Source of the DNA: CAZFDE01 sp964517795
GTDB taxonomy: Bacteria; Planctomycetota; Phycisphaerae; Sedimentisphaerales; Anaerobacaceae
Direction: 5' to 3'
NCBI GenBank assembly: GCA_964517795.1
Contig: CAZFDE010000054.1
Coordinates: 1 to 17,646 of the forward strand
DNA: 17,646 nucleotides
Part shown: positions 1 through 8,733 of the stretch, piece after piece
Layout: each line of letters starts with the position of its first letter
How positions within the stretch are numbered: the first letter of the stretch is position 1
Translations under genes and position numbers: made by a program
The notes under the pieces: generated by a model
Databases searched by the model: none
Told to the model about the DNA's origin: nothing
Seen by the model: the letters and a program-made list of their open reading frames with translations, nothing else

Positions 1-97
1 CACCTTCGGTTTTCAGCGCAAAAACAAGGATTTTTCAATGCCGACTACGCTTTTCAACCCAAAAATAAGAATAGTCGCCCGAAGGGCCTCCACAATG

Positions 98-125
98 CTA
101 CTCACTACTCACCATTCACTACTCA
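98..125. repeat. Heptamer tandem repeat, four copies
   Basis: Four consecutive 7-base units read CTACTCA, CTACTCA, CCATTCA, CTACTCA; the third differs by two bases. The repeat sits in the 250-bp non-coding leader region before the first gene. The first 162 bases are open in frame 1 (stop TAA at 160-162) but show no recognisable protein, so they are treated as non-coding. Function is unknown. Confidence 0.6.
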
Positions 126-127
126 CT

Positions 128-157
128 GCGGCCGGAACGGCCGCGGCCCGCAGGCCG
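128..157. other. Two overlapping GC-rich hairpins
   Basis: GCGGCC (128-133) pairs perfectly with GGCCGC (139-144) around a 5-base loop, and CGGCC (144-148) pairs with GGCCG (153-157) around a 4-base loop. The two stems share a base and so compete. They directly follow the heptamer repeat, and there is no T-run to suggest a terminator. This could be a REP-like dispersed element. Confidence 0.45.
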
Positions 158-196
158 AATAACGACTGTTGAATACAAAAGCGTATATGAAAAACC

Positions 197-224
197 TTGC
201 AAAAGGGCTTAATTTTGGTATAGT
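197..224 (+). promoter_or_regulatory. Candidate sigma70 promoter of the first gene
   Basis: TTGCAA (197-202) and TATAGT (219-224) are separated by 16 bases and lie 27 bases before the start codon at 251. Both boxes are one mismatch from consensus. It would drive the membrane-protein gene and possibly the two genes after it. Confidence 0.4.
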
Positions 225-250
225 TCGGGCAATTCAATAAAGGAAAACAA

Positions 251-937
251 ATGGCAGAAACAAAAAAACCGATGCACTTTCTGGCGATTTTGCCGGCCAG
301 CCTGACCGTCTTTTTCTCCGGCGGCTCGATCATGGTCCTCGAGCTGGTCGCGACGCGGCTGATCGCTCGCTACCTGGGCAGCTCGCTCTACACTTGGACC
401 GCGGTCATCGGCGTCGTCCTGGCCGGTATCACCATCGGCAACTATATCGGCGGCATCCTCGCCGACAAATACAAACCGCAACACAGCCTGCCCATCCAGT
501 TCTGCCTCTGTTCGCTGTCCTGCGTCGTTATCATTTTCCTCAACGACGTCATGGGCCAATGGGCATTGCTGTGGGAGCTGAGCTGGCCGACGCGAATCTT
601 TCTGCATGTAACATTGGCGTTTCTGCTGCCCTCGACGATGCTCGGCACGATCAGCCCGGTCGTCGCGAAAATGGCGCTCGACCGCGGCATGGCCACCGGC
701 CAGACCGTCGGCATCATCTACGCCGCCGCCACCGCCGGCAGTATTGTCGGCGTCTTTGTCGCGGGCTTCTACCTGATCGCCAATTTCGGCACGATCGCGA
801 TTGTCTTTACCGTCGGCGGGGCACTGCTGCTGCTGGCGGTCATCTACCGGCCGAAATTCTGGCCCACGTACATCTGGGCCGCCATCTTCGCCGCCATCGC
901 GTATATGACGATCACGGGCAATACACCCGCCGCTTAA
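251..937 (+). CDS. Spermidine-synthase-like integral membrane protein (membrane half only)
   Basis: A 228-residue protein with about seven hydrophobic segments (roughly residues 12-36, 48-70, 80-98, 115-136, 146-174, 176-197 and 203-221). The motif around residues 24-72 (GGSIMVLELVATRLIA, then WTAVIGVVLAGITIGNYIGG and LADK) is typical of the N-terminal membrane domain of fused membrane/spermidine-synthase proteins. The cytosolic aminopropyltransferase domain that normally follows, with its SAM-binding fold, is absent: the frame ends cleanly at 937 and the next gene is unrelated. A good ribosome site (AAAGGA) precedes the ATG by about six bases. It is either a genuine stand-alone membrane subunit or a gene that lost its catalytic half. 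The domain assignment is from recognised sequence; the role is unknown. A glycan-related job is only hinted at by its downstream neighbours. Confidence 0.8.
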   Translation: MAETKKPMHFLAILPASLTVFFSGGSIMVLELVATRLIARYLGSSLYTWTAVIGVVLAGITIGNYIGGILADKYKPQHSLPIQFCLCSLSCVVIIFLNDVMGQWALLWELSWPTRIFLHVTLAFLLPSTMLGTISPVVAKMALDRGMATGQTVGIIYAAATAGSIVGVFVAGFYLIANFGTIAIVFTVGGALLLLAVIYRPKFWPTYIWAAIFAAIAYMTITGNTPAA

Positions 938-999
938 ATCGACGGGCAGGTAATTTCGGCAACAAAATGAAAAATCAATCGTTTGATAAAGGTACACGC

Positions 1000-2475
1000 A
1001 TGAATAAAACAGGTTGGATAATCTGCGGGCTTTTCATTTTGCTTTTGACCGGTATCGCGGCACAGATTGCTTCCGCCCAACAAACCAAAAACCCCATATC
1101 GATCGCCAGCGACCGCCAGCTTTTCGTCGATGACTACCTGATCGAGCGGATAGATACCCTGACCTTGAAACTGCACGAGCCGGTCCCGCAAAATATCATT
1201 TTCTATTTCGACAAGCCCTGGGAAGGGCGTTATTGCGGCGGTATTACGATCATGAAAGACGGCGACCGTTATCGGTGCTGGTACCGCGGCTGGCCCGACA
1301 CGAAAAAAAAGCCGGTGACGGCCTATGCCGAAAGCGCCGACGGCATCCAATGGACAAAACCGAACCTGGGCCTGTTCGAGTACGACGGATCAAAAGATAA
1401 CAATATCTGTATCAATGACCCCAATGTCACCGATGTCTGTATCTTTCACGACATCAAACCCGGCGTCGGGACCGATGTGCGTTATAAGGCGGTTGGCCGC
1501 TGGACAAGCGGCTGGCCGGACCATCTCAATGCGATGACCTCGCCGGATGGGATCCACTGGACCAAAATCGCCGAACCGCTGAGCATCGCGGACAAACGCG
1601 ACCCCGGCTTCGATACGCATTGCAGCGCGTTCTGGGACCCGATCCAAAAGCATTATATCGTCTATGAACGCGGCTGGTTTCCCGACCATGAGCTCACCGG
1701 CTGGGCGCCGGAGAAGACCCCCTGGCCCAATGCGATCCGGGCGATCCGTGTATCAACATCCAAAGATTTTATTAATTGGTCCGACTGGAAATATATCGAT
1801 ATCGGCGAGAAACCGTGGCGCGAACATCTGTACACCAACTCGGCCCACATCTATTTCCGGGCACCGATCTACCTGGCGTTTCCCAAGCGGTTCGTGCCCG
1901 AGCGAAAGTTCTTTGCCGATTGGCCGCTCGACGGGCTTTCGGATGTCGTCTTTATGAGCAGCCGCGACGGCTTCCACTGGAACCGCTATTTTCGCCACGC
2001 CTTCGTTCGGCCCGGACGCGACCGGCTCAACTGGCATGACCGGGCGATCTACCTGGCCCGCGACATTGTGCCTACCGCCGAGGACGAAATGTCACTGTAT
2101 GTGATGCAAAATTACCGTACCGAAAAAAGCCATATCCGCCGATTCACCCTGCGGACCGACGGCTTCAGCTCGCTAAACGCGACCTATCCGGCCGGTTCGA
2201 TGACCACTAAACCCCTGACCTTCAGCGGCTCCAAACTCGAGATCAATTATGCCACCAGCGCCGCCGGCCAGATCAAGATTGCGATCCTCAACGCCGACGG
2301 ATCACCGATCGAAGGATTCGGCATGGACAAATGTGAAGAAATTTTCGGCGATCAAATCGCCCGCATAGTGTCGTGGAAAGACGACCCGGATCTCAAATCG
2401 CTCAACGGCAAACCCATCCGCCTCAAGATCGAAATGCGCGACGCCGACCTCTACAGTTTCCGCTTCAGCGAATAA
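1000..2475 (+). CDS. Exported glycosidase-like five-bladed beta-propeller protein
   Basis: A 491-residue protein. The start at 1000 is preferred because it gives a clean signal peptide (hydrophobic residues about 5-22, cleavage after A-S-A near residue 27) and an AAAGG site seven bases upstream; the frame is open further upstream but would overlap the preceding gene. The mature part begins with DRQLFVDDYLIE, a hallmark of a large planctomycete family with a GH32/GH43-like propeller fold. Blade motifs of the form S-x-D-G-x-x-W occur near residues 112-118, 181-187 and 320-327. A small beta-sandwich appears to follow from about residue 390. It lies 62 bases after the membrane protein and 122 before the sulfatase, so co-transcription is plausible. 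Substrate and catalytic residues cannot be assigned from sequence; a polysaccharide-related extracytoplasmic role is inferred. Confidence 0.8.
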   Translation: MNKTGWIICGLFILLLTGIAAQIASAQQTKNPISIASDRQLFVDDYLIERIDTLTLKLHEPVPQNIIFYFDKPWEGRYCGGITIMKDGDRYRCWYRGWPDTKKKPVTAYAESADGIQWTKPNLGLFEYDGSKDNNICINDPNVTDVCIFHDIKPGVGTDVRYKAVGRWTSGWPDHLNAMTSPDGIHWTKIAEPLSIADKRDPGFDTHCSAFWDPIQKHYIVYERGWFPDHELTGWAPEKTPWPNAIRAIRVSTSKDFINWSDWKYIDIGEKPWREHLYTNSAHIYFRAPIYLAFPKRFVPERKFFADWPLDGLSDVVFMSSRDGFHWNRYFRHAFVRPGRDRLNWHDRAIYLARDIVPTAEDEMSLYVMQNYRTEKSHIRRFTLRTDGFSSLNATYPAGSMTTKPLTFSGSKLEINYATSAAGQIKIAILNADGSPIEGFGMDKCEEIFGDQIARIVSWKDDPDLKSLNGKPIRLKIEMRDADLYSFRFSE

Positions 2476-2597
2476 CAAGTGGGTGAAATATAACGTGATT
2501 GGCGGGGAATCCCTTTTCAAAATCGGTGATCCATGTTAAGCTAAATGGCGTATCCGGGTATCACTATCAATTTGGCTGTATTTAGAAAGGGATAATG

Positions 2598-3917
2598 ATG
2601 AACAGGCGTGAATTTATCAAAATGGCCGGTGCGGTCGCATCATCGTTTATGCTCGCCGGTGCCGGCTGTCAATCGGGCCGGGGACTTTTCAAACAGAAAA
2701 AAACCAATGTGATCCTGATTATGGCCGACGATCTGGGATTCGAATGCCTGAGCTGTTACGGCAGCTTATCGTACAATACGCCGGTACTGGATAGCCTGGC
2801 GGCCAACGGCGTCAAGTTCAACCGCTGCTATGCCCAGCCGCTGTGTACGCCTTCGCGGGTCAAGATCATGACCGGCCGCTACAATCTTCGCAATTATGTT
2901 CAGTTCGGCGTACTCGATCCAAAGGAAAAGACATTTGCCCATCTGTTCAAGGACGCCGGCTATGCAACCTGCGTCGCGGGCAAATGGCAGTTGAACAGCG
3001 GTCATCGCGGCACAATGCCGCAGCAGGCCGGCTTCGACGAACATTGTCTCTGGCAGCTCAATATCCGCGGCTCGCGGTATGCCGATCCGACCTTCACGCG
3101 AAACGGCGAAGAGATCGAAAACGTCGAGGGCGCGTACGGGCCGAATATCTATATGGATTTCGTGCTGGACTTTATCGATCGAAAGAAAGACGGGCCGTTT
3201 ATGGTCTATCTGCCGATGGCCCTGACGCACGCGCCCTTTGAGCCGACGCCGGACAGCCCCGATTGGCAGAAGGTCAAGGATGTCAGCGAAAAACCGTATT
3301 TCAAGGACATGGTCGAATACATGGACAAGCTTATCGGCAAGCTCACCGAGAAGCTCGATGCATTGGGCCTGCGCGACAATACGCTGGTCATGTTTACCGG
3401 TGATAACGGTACACCGCGCGCCATTACCACCCGGACGACGTGGGGGTCGATTAAGGGTGCCAAGGCCCACACGCACGAATACGGTATTCATGTGCCGCTG
3501 ATCGTCAGTTGGCCGGGCACCGCCGCCGAGGGGTATGTCTGCGACGACCTGATCGATTTTGCCGATATGCTGCCGACAATGGCCGACGCGGCCGCGATAC
3601 CGGTTCCCGCCGAATACCCAATCGACGGCCGCAGCTTCCTGCCGCAGATCAAGGGCGAGAAGGGCAACCCCAAAGACTATATTTTCATGGATTACGATCC
3701 CAAGCAGGGCAAAAACCTTTGGCCGCCGCGGAGATTCATTATGGGCAAACGCTACAAGCTCTATGATAACGGCGAGTTTTACGACCTCAAAAACGATATC
3801 ATGGAAGAAAAACCGTTGGCCGATGCGGACCTGAGCGAACAGGCCAAACAGATCAAGGCCCGATACCGCGCTGTCCTCGATCAGTACAAAGGCATGAAGT
3901 CACCGGACCTCGAATAA
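2598..3917 (+). CDS. Tat-exported formylglycine-dependent sulfatase, probable lipoprotein
   Basis: A 439-residue S1-type sulfatase that would hydrolyse sulfate esters, probably on glycans, outside the cytoplasm. The N terminus NRREFIK followed by a hydrophobic stretch and a cysteine near residue 25 (LAGAGC) suggests Tat export with lipid attachment. The active-site signature C-T-P-S-R is at 83-87; C83 would be converted to formylglycine. Metal ligands are visible as D44-D45 and D269-N270, with H211 in THAPF and a lysine in the IKGAK segment. The usual G-K-W-H-L is G-K-W-Q-L here (K129, Q131), so one conserved active-site histidine is replaced by glutamine. Two adjacent ATGs exist at 2595 and 2598; the second has the better spacing to the AAAGGG site. 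The gene converges on the large modular protein downstream. Substrate unknown. Confidence 0.93.
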   Translation: MNRREFIKMAGAVASSFMLAGAGCQSGRGLFKQKKTNVILIMADDLGFECLSCYGSLSYNTPVLDSLAANGVKFNRCYAQPLCTPSRVKIMTGRYNLRNYVQFGVLDPKEKTFAHLFKDAGYATCVAGKWQLNSGHRGTMPQQAGFDEHCLWQLNIRGSRYADPTFTRNGEEIENVEGAYGPNIYMDFVLDFIDRKKDGPFMVYLPMALTHAPFEPTPDSPDWQKVKDVSEKPYFKDMVEYMDKLIGKLTEKLDALGLRDNTLVMFTGDNGTPRAITTRTTWGSIKGAKAHTHEYGIHVPLIVSWPGTAAEGYVCDDLIDFADMLPTMADAAAIPVPAEYPIDGRSFLPQIKGEKGNPKDYIFMDYDPKQGKNLWPPRRFIMGKRYKLYDNGEFYDLKNDIMEEKPLADADLSEQAKQIKARYRAVLDQYKGMKSPDLE

Positions 3918-3919
3918 CG

Positions 3920-3960
3920 CCGAACCGCGATTCCCGAGATTTTTGGGATGTACGATTCGG
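3920..3960. terminator. Possible shared hairpin between convergent genes
   Basis: CCGAA (3920-3924) and TTCGG (3956-3960) form an outer stem, and TCCC (3932-3935) and GGGA (3945-3948) an inner one, with symmetric seven-base internal loops and a T-rich apex. It lies in the 81-bp gap between the sulfatase and the convergent large gene. No long T-run follows on either strand, so a termination role is uncertain. Confidence 0.3.
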
Positions 3961-3998
3961 ACCGCAAATACAGTCCCGGCCATGCGTGGGTTATTGTA

Positions 3999-6900
3999 TC
4001 ACTCGTCCACCGGCGGCAAACGAATCGCATCGATCCAGGCGTGATCTTCGCCAAAACCGTCCGGCGAATAGGTCCATTCGAATGTATGTGCACCGGCGCT
4101 GACCGGTAAAAATACTCGAACCAAAGACCATTGCAGATCCTCCCCATTTACCGGATCCCATTCGTACACTAATCCCCCATCCATCCAGAATGTCAAACTC
4201 CCGCCGCTGCCGTTTTTGAGCATGAAATAGATATTGCCCTCGCCGCAGGTTGTGGTGATCCGCAGCGTGCTTTCATCGTACCGCGCAACATCTCCTGATT
4301 TGGCGCAATAACTCCCTTCAAAACATTCGGCCGAATCGATTGTCCAGTGTACAGTGCCGTCGTGTTCCCATGGCAGGTTATTGAAATCGCCCGTCTCGAA
4401 ATCTTCCGTGTAGTCGATCGTGTTTTCAGCGACCGCCCAGTTATCGGCGAGGCAGGCAAAATCCTGCATATTCACATGGCCGTCAGACCCGGCAATGTCA
4501 CTGTCGTACATCAATCCGTCCATGAGCCATTCATTGGCCAACAAACTGAGGTCTTTGCCGCCGATATGATCTTCATCGTCGCCCGACTCAAGGTTACACA
4601 AGGCATCCCAGTGCGCATCGCCGTCGCGACTCAGCCAGGCATTGGCCAGACGGGCGAAATCGGCCATATCCACAACATAATCACGAACCGCCGGCGCGAC
4701 ATCCGAACGAATATCATAACATAACCAATCCTGGCACAGGTACCGCAAGTCCATCGGATCGACATCTTTATCCCGGTCAATATCTCCGCACAATCGGTGC
4801 GTATTGCCGAAATAGATCGCATCAATTGTGCGGCCCGGCAGCGCAGGTGTGTAATATTCCCGGCGATACAAGACAACAAAATTCGGATCGGTGACGGCCA
4901 GTACGCGGCTGTCATTGGTAATCCCCGTTTCACCGTTGACAAATGTCTCGTATGATTGAGCCATATATCCTGCGCCGATATCATTCAATACTTCCCACAT
5001 GACTGTGTCAATTGTTTGTAATCGTTTCGACCGGGATTGGAATTGATAAAAGGCCCCGCCGGCAGGATCGAACAGCGCCCCGGATTCACTGTCGGTCAAT
5101 CCCATGACCATATTAAAATCGGTATCGACGATCCGACAGTGTTCATCCAGTTCGACGGCCGCCATTGAACCGTCGTTATTTAGAGCAATCGGCGACTGAT
5201 GGAGATACTGATGGTATTGATATTCGCTGATGAATGTATCGCCGGGCGAATCGTAAACAGCAACCCAGCCGCCGGAATTGTTACCGACCAGCCAAAGTGT
5301 TGTTCGGTCGTGTGAGCGAATCACGCGACATTCATCTTCGACCGTGGCCTCGCCCATGATGTCCGGCCGAACTGTGATTGTGTCCGTGCGGGTGTCGAGG
5401 ACATGCAGCGGTACCAAACTGCTGCCGCTATAACTGGCAGTCACCAGGGCAATCCCTTGCGAGCCGATGGCAATATCGTAACTACCGTCTTCCGTTGTAT
5501 CGACCGCATAGGTCAAATCGGTAACGTTCAATGTATCCATGTCGATTTTATGGACGACGCCGTCGCCGCCGGTCAGTTGTGTATCGGCAACATAAAGGCT
5601 GCCGCAGTCGGCTGTGATGTCTATGCCGTGCGGCGATCCGCCGAGCGTAATTGGACTCAGAAGCTGATTGGTACGCAGGTCGTATCGTTCGAGCGTACCG
5701 GCTTCAGTGCTGATATAAAGCCGATCACGCAGATTATCAAATACGATATCTCTCGGCCGGTTCACATCGACGATATCGATCCATCTCAGCCGTGGTTCGG
5801 TGCAGGTGTAATCTTTTCGCTGCACTTCACGAATGAAATAATTGCCGTATGTCAGACCGCCGATAGCCCAGTTGCCGTTGACATCGGTCACGGTTGACGG
5901 CTCCAGCATATCGTCGTGCATATCGCCGTCCAGGTCGGCATAAACCGTCCAGCCGCCCATGCCCGGTTCGTTCGTATCGCGCTGACCGTTACCGTTGATA
6001 TCTTCGTATTTGGTTCCGGCGAATGCGGCATCGCTGTCGGGCCGATTTCCAAAGTTGGCGGTGACATCCCCTTTGCCGATCCAGACCCGATGGCCGCCTT
6101 TAACGCCGATACCTCCGCTCAGCGCATCGAAACTGGTATCTTCATTGATCGGTTCGGTTGATATCAGTGAACCGTCATATCGATTGATGATAGTCATCCC
6201 ATCAAAAGTGAAGTGAGACTTATATAAAACACCCTGGGTATATGCCATTAAAGTTCGAACCGGCATTTGCTGTTTAATCAGTTTGATTACTGTTGCTGTG
6301 TTAGGGTCAACTTCATGAACGACCCACGGTACTGCTCGATTCATCAGCAGAACATCTTTATATGGATCACCGGCCATGCTATCACCGGAAATACTTTCGT
6401 CCAGCAAATCCCGTGATATCAATTCCTTGGTGATTGCATCATAACGGTTCAGATAAATGATCCAGGGATCAGGGGCCGGTATTTCAACAGAAATAACATA
6501 CAGTACACCTTGATGCCATGTGCATGTCCATGCGACCTCATTTTCGGGAAGATCGAGGATTCCTTGATAAAGGACCAAGCCGGATTCGCAGTCGATCTCA
6601 AAAACCAAATTTTCTGTTGTGTCTTGGCCCGTTACTCTCCAGGGACAATAAAATAAGGTACCTGGCACGGCAGCCAGGCATCCCACACCAATAATGGTGG
6701 AATTTTCCGGTGCGGTAAAAAAGTTCTCAATGGTCATGTCCATAAGATTGACTTCATAAATGGTGCTTGCCTCATCGTTGCCCCCATCGAGTGCCCACAT
6801 TCTACCGCTGGTGATCCCCGGATAGGTCTGCAGCCAGCCCGACTGCGGTATGTCCATAATATTGTAGTAACCCGGTGTAAGATCAGTAAATTCATAATAA

Positions 6901-8435
6901 CCGGACGCATCGGTCGTTGTTTTGGATTCGCCGGAATCCCATTGGCCGTTTTCATTGTCGTCGATATAGATTTCCCAGCCGCTTAAGGGGGTCTCGCCGC
7001 TATCCCAGACGCCGTTATTGTTGACATCGAAAAATGTATAACCGTTGACATCGCCATTATGGATCTGGTAGTTGCCAAAGTTCAGTTCGATATCGTTATC
7101 ATCTTCGACCCATATTCTGTAATGCTGTCCGCCCGCTCCCGGATAGGTATTGATCCAGCCGCTTTGATTGATTTCGGATACATGGTAGTATGATGCATCG
7201 GGATCCATGCCGGTCAGTTCGTAATTACCGGAGCTGTCGGTGGTGGTAGTGATATCGTTGGGGTCGATCTGGCCGTTGCCGTTCTCATCCAGAAATATCG
7301 TCCAGCCGCCCAGACCCGGCTCGCCGCTGTCGATTTGGCCGCTGTCATTGAGGTCATGCCATTTTTTACCAAAGATTCGTCGGCCCTGTTGGACAGCCGT
7401 TCCCTCGACGACAAACCGTGGCGGGTCGCTGCCGAAGCTGGTGTTGGCCCAGTAATATCCGTTCCATCCGAAAAAACTGGCGCCGGATATTGTGTTTTGT
7501 CCTTCGTATGCCAACAGGCCGACCGCTGAGGAGGATGCCCCGAACCGGCCGGCGCCGAAAACCAGCGCGTAGTAGCCCGGCTCAAGTGTCACCGAAAGCG
7601 GGACGCGAAAATCCATACTCACATCACTCAATTCGAACGTTGTCGATGCCATGACTTCCCACGAATAAAACGGTCCACCCTGCGGCAGGGCATTGTATCC
7701 GCTTAACGAGACAATGACGCCGAAAATGCTTCCTTCGATGTAGTCCAGCAGGTGGCCGCCGATGGCGGTGACCTCGGTCGGCACTTCAACATAAAATCGC
7801 GAGCCGTAAAAGGTTTGATCGTCAAATCCCCAGCCGCTTAACTGGCCGTAAGCACCCATGGTCGCCGATTCGTGAATAATACGCGTTGTATTTTCATCAA
7901 CAACATTGATCGTATAATCTTCCACTTCACCGTAAGAACTCCAGCCGCACGGACTGACCGTGCCGGTGTACATGATCCGAAGGCGCATCCGAGTCGGCCC
8001 GAAACTCGCTGTGCCGGGGACCGTAAATTCAGTCTGTAAATTCGACGGATGGCCGCTTAAGGGGATCGTTTCGCCGGGATCGTAAAAATCCTCGTCCTGG
8101 TTCCAGTCGATCCACATGGTACACTGATCGTTATCATAGGGTTGGCCGTTAGTTACTGTGATCTGGTAGCTTTTCTTCTTTTCCAGGTTCGTGCTGATAC
8201 TTGTATAATCGGTATAACCGCCCGAACCGCAACCGGTATCGGTATTGTGAATCGTACCGAGATGTACATCGGTGATGTATTCGGAGCATTGGCTCGAGCC
8301 TGCCGAACAGTAGGCCCCTAAAACATCCCGATTGACATTCAAAGCCAAAAAGATTCCTACAGTGATTAAGACAAGGATAGATTGTGGTATGATTACCTTT
8401 TCTCCCGGGTTAAAAACCCGCTTTGGATTAAACAT
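3999..8435 (-). CDS. Giant secreted modular protein: GEVEDY, SdrD-like, propeller and dockerin-like repeats
   Basis: A 1478-residue exported protein. A hydrophobic export segment spans about residues 17-33. Next comes a GEVEDY domain (about 75-178, motif GEVEDYTINV). SdrD-B-like repeats with Asp/Asn-rich calcium-type loops lie at about 353-435, 462-540 and 804-875 (motifs DLNDSGQIDSGEPGLGGW, DVNNNGVWDSGE, DINGNGQRDTNEPGMGGW). Two propeller-like stretches cover about 545-785 and 885-1190. Four dockerin-like half-repeats lie at about 1215-1337 (motifs such as DIDRDKDVDPMDL, LANAWL, LANEWL, LADNWA), followed by a C-terminal beta-sandwich. AGGAGG lies four bases before the ATG. It is probably an extracellular adhesion, surface or matrix protein; the dockerin-like part may bind calcium. 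It could also help anchor polysaccharide-active enzymes, but no cohesin is present in this window. Confidence 0.9.
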   Translation of the reverse strand: MFNPKRVFNPGEKVIIPQSILVLITVGIFLALNVNRDVLGAYCSAGSSQCSEYITDVHLGTIHNTDTGCGSGGYTDYTSISTNLEKKKSYQITVTNGQPYDNDQCTMWIDWNQDEDFYDPGETIPLSGHPSNLQTEFTVPGTASFGPTRMRLRIMYTGTVSPCGWSSYGEVEDYTINVVDENTTRIIHESATMGAYGQLSGWGFDDQTFYGSRFYVEVPTEVTAIGGHLLDYIEGSIFGVIVSLSGYNALPQGGPFYSWEVMASTTFELSDVSMDFRVPLSVTLEPGYYALVFGAGRFGASSSAVGLLAYEGQNTISGASFFGWNGYYWANTSFGSDPPRFVVEGTAVQQGRRIFGKKWHDLNDSGQIDSGEPGLGGWTIFLDENGNGQIDPNDITTTTDSSGNYELTGMDPDASYYHVSEINQSGWINTYPGAGGQHYRIWVEDDNDIELNFGNYQIHNGDVNGYTFFDVNNNGVWDSGETPLSGWEIYIDDNENGQWDSGESKTTTDASGYYEFTDLTPGYYNIMDIPQSGWLQTYPGITSGRMWALDGGNDEASTIYEVNLMDMTIENFFTAPENSTIIGVGCLAAVPGTLFYCPWRVTGQDTTENLVFEIDCESGLVLYQGILDLPENEVAWTCTWHQGVLYVISVEIPAPDPWIIYLNRYDAITKELISRDLLDESISGDSMAGDPYKDVLLMNRAVPWVVHEVDPNTATVIKLIKQQMPVRTLMAYTQGVLYKSHFTFDGMTIINRYDGSLISTEPINEDTSFDALSGGIGVKGGHRVWIGKGDVTANFGNRPDSDAAFAGTKYEDINGNGQRDTNEPGMGGWTVYADLDGDMHDDMLEPSTVTDVNGNWAIGGLTYGNYFIREVQRKDYTCTEPRLRWIDIVDVNRPRDIVFDNLRDRLYISTEAGTLERYDLRTNQLLSPITLGGSPHGIDITADCGSLYVADTQLTGGDGVVHKIDMDTLNVTDLTYAVDTTEDGSYDIAIGSQGIALVTASYSGSSLVPLHVLDTRTDTITVRPDIMGEATVEDECRVIRSHDRTTLWLVGNNSGGWVAVYDSPGDTFISEYQYHQYLHQSPIALNNDGSMAAVELDEHCRIVDTDFNMVMGLTDSESGALFDPAGGAFYQFQSRSKRLQTIDTVMWEVLNDIGAGYMAQSYETFVNGETGITNDSRVLAVTDPNFVVLYRREYYTPALPGRTIDAIYFGNTHRLCGDIDRDKDVDPMDLRYLCQDWLCYDIRSDVAPAVRDYVVDMADFARLANAWLSRDGDAHWDALCNLESGDDEDHIGGKDLSLLANEWLMDGLMYDSDIAGSDGHVNMQDFACLADNWAVAENTIDYTEDFETGDFNNLPWEHDGTVHWTIDSAECFEGSYCAKSGDVARYDESTLRITTTCGEGNIYFMLKNGSGGSLTFWMDGGLVYEWDPVNGEDLQWSLVRVFLPVSAGAHTFEWTYSPDGFGEDHAWIDAIRLPPVDE

Positions 8436-8500
8436 AAAGCCTCCTGTAAAAAATGATTACACTATCTCACCGCTAAAAGTGATGTGCTCCTATCGACATG

Positions 8501-8529
8501 ATTATATACTCATCGGACCGATACTGCAA
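8501..8529 (-). promoter_or_regulatory. Promoter of the giant modular protein gene
   Basis: On the minus strand TTGCAG (8524-8529) and a perfect TATAAT (8501-8506) are separated by 17 bases. The predicted transcript starts near 8494, giving a leader of about 58 bases before the AGGAGG site and the start codon at 8435. No competing promoter was seen. Confidence 0.6.
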
Positions 8530-8601
8530 GAGAATTCCGGAAAATATCACCCTGAATGATGAAATATATTAAGAAAATGAAAAATGGAGATGGAACTGCT
8601 G

Positions 8602-8665
8602 TTTGGGTGTCCCTTTAAAAAGCCAAGCGCCGACACGATTCGCTGAAAATCCTGTCGGTTTAGCC
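8602..8665 (-). terminator. Terminator-like dispersed repeat, copy A
   Basis: A 64-bp sequence nearly identical (about five differences) to 10884-10947. Read on the minus strand, CCGACA and TGTCGG pair around a 17-base loop, the stem extends through GGCTAA/TTGGCT with two G-U pairs, and TTTTTAAA follows, as in an intrinsic terminator. It lies about 70 bases after the stop codon of the radical SAM gene. The rest of the 8446-8733 gap holds the upstream gene's promoter and no convincing ORF. Confidence 0.6.
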
Positions 8666-8733
8666 GCCCGGTGTGTTGCAAGTCGTTGATAATGCGCTGT
8701 TTAGGGCCGATTATGGGGTGCGATTACGCGGAA

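Noticed and set aside
394..999. Upstream extension of the propeller-protein frame inside the first gene
   Set aside because: It overlaps the membrane protein in another frame, is rich in arginine and histidine as shadow frames are, and would hide the clear signal peptide starting at 1000.
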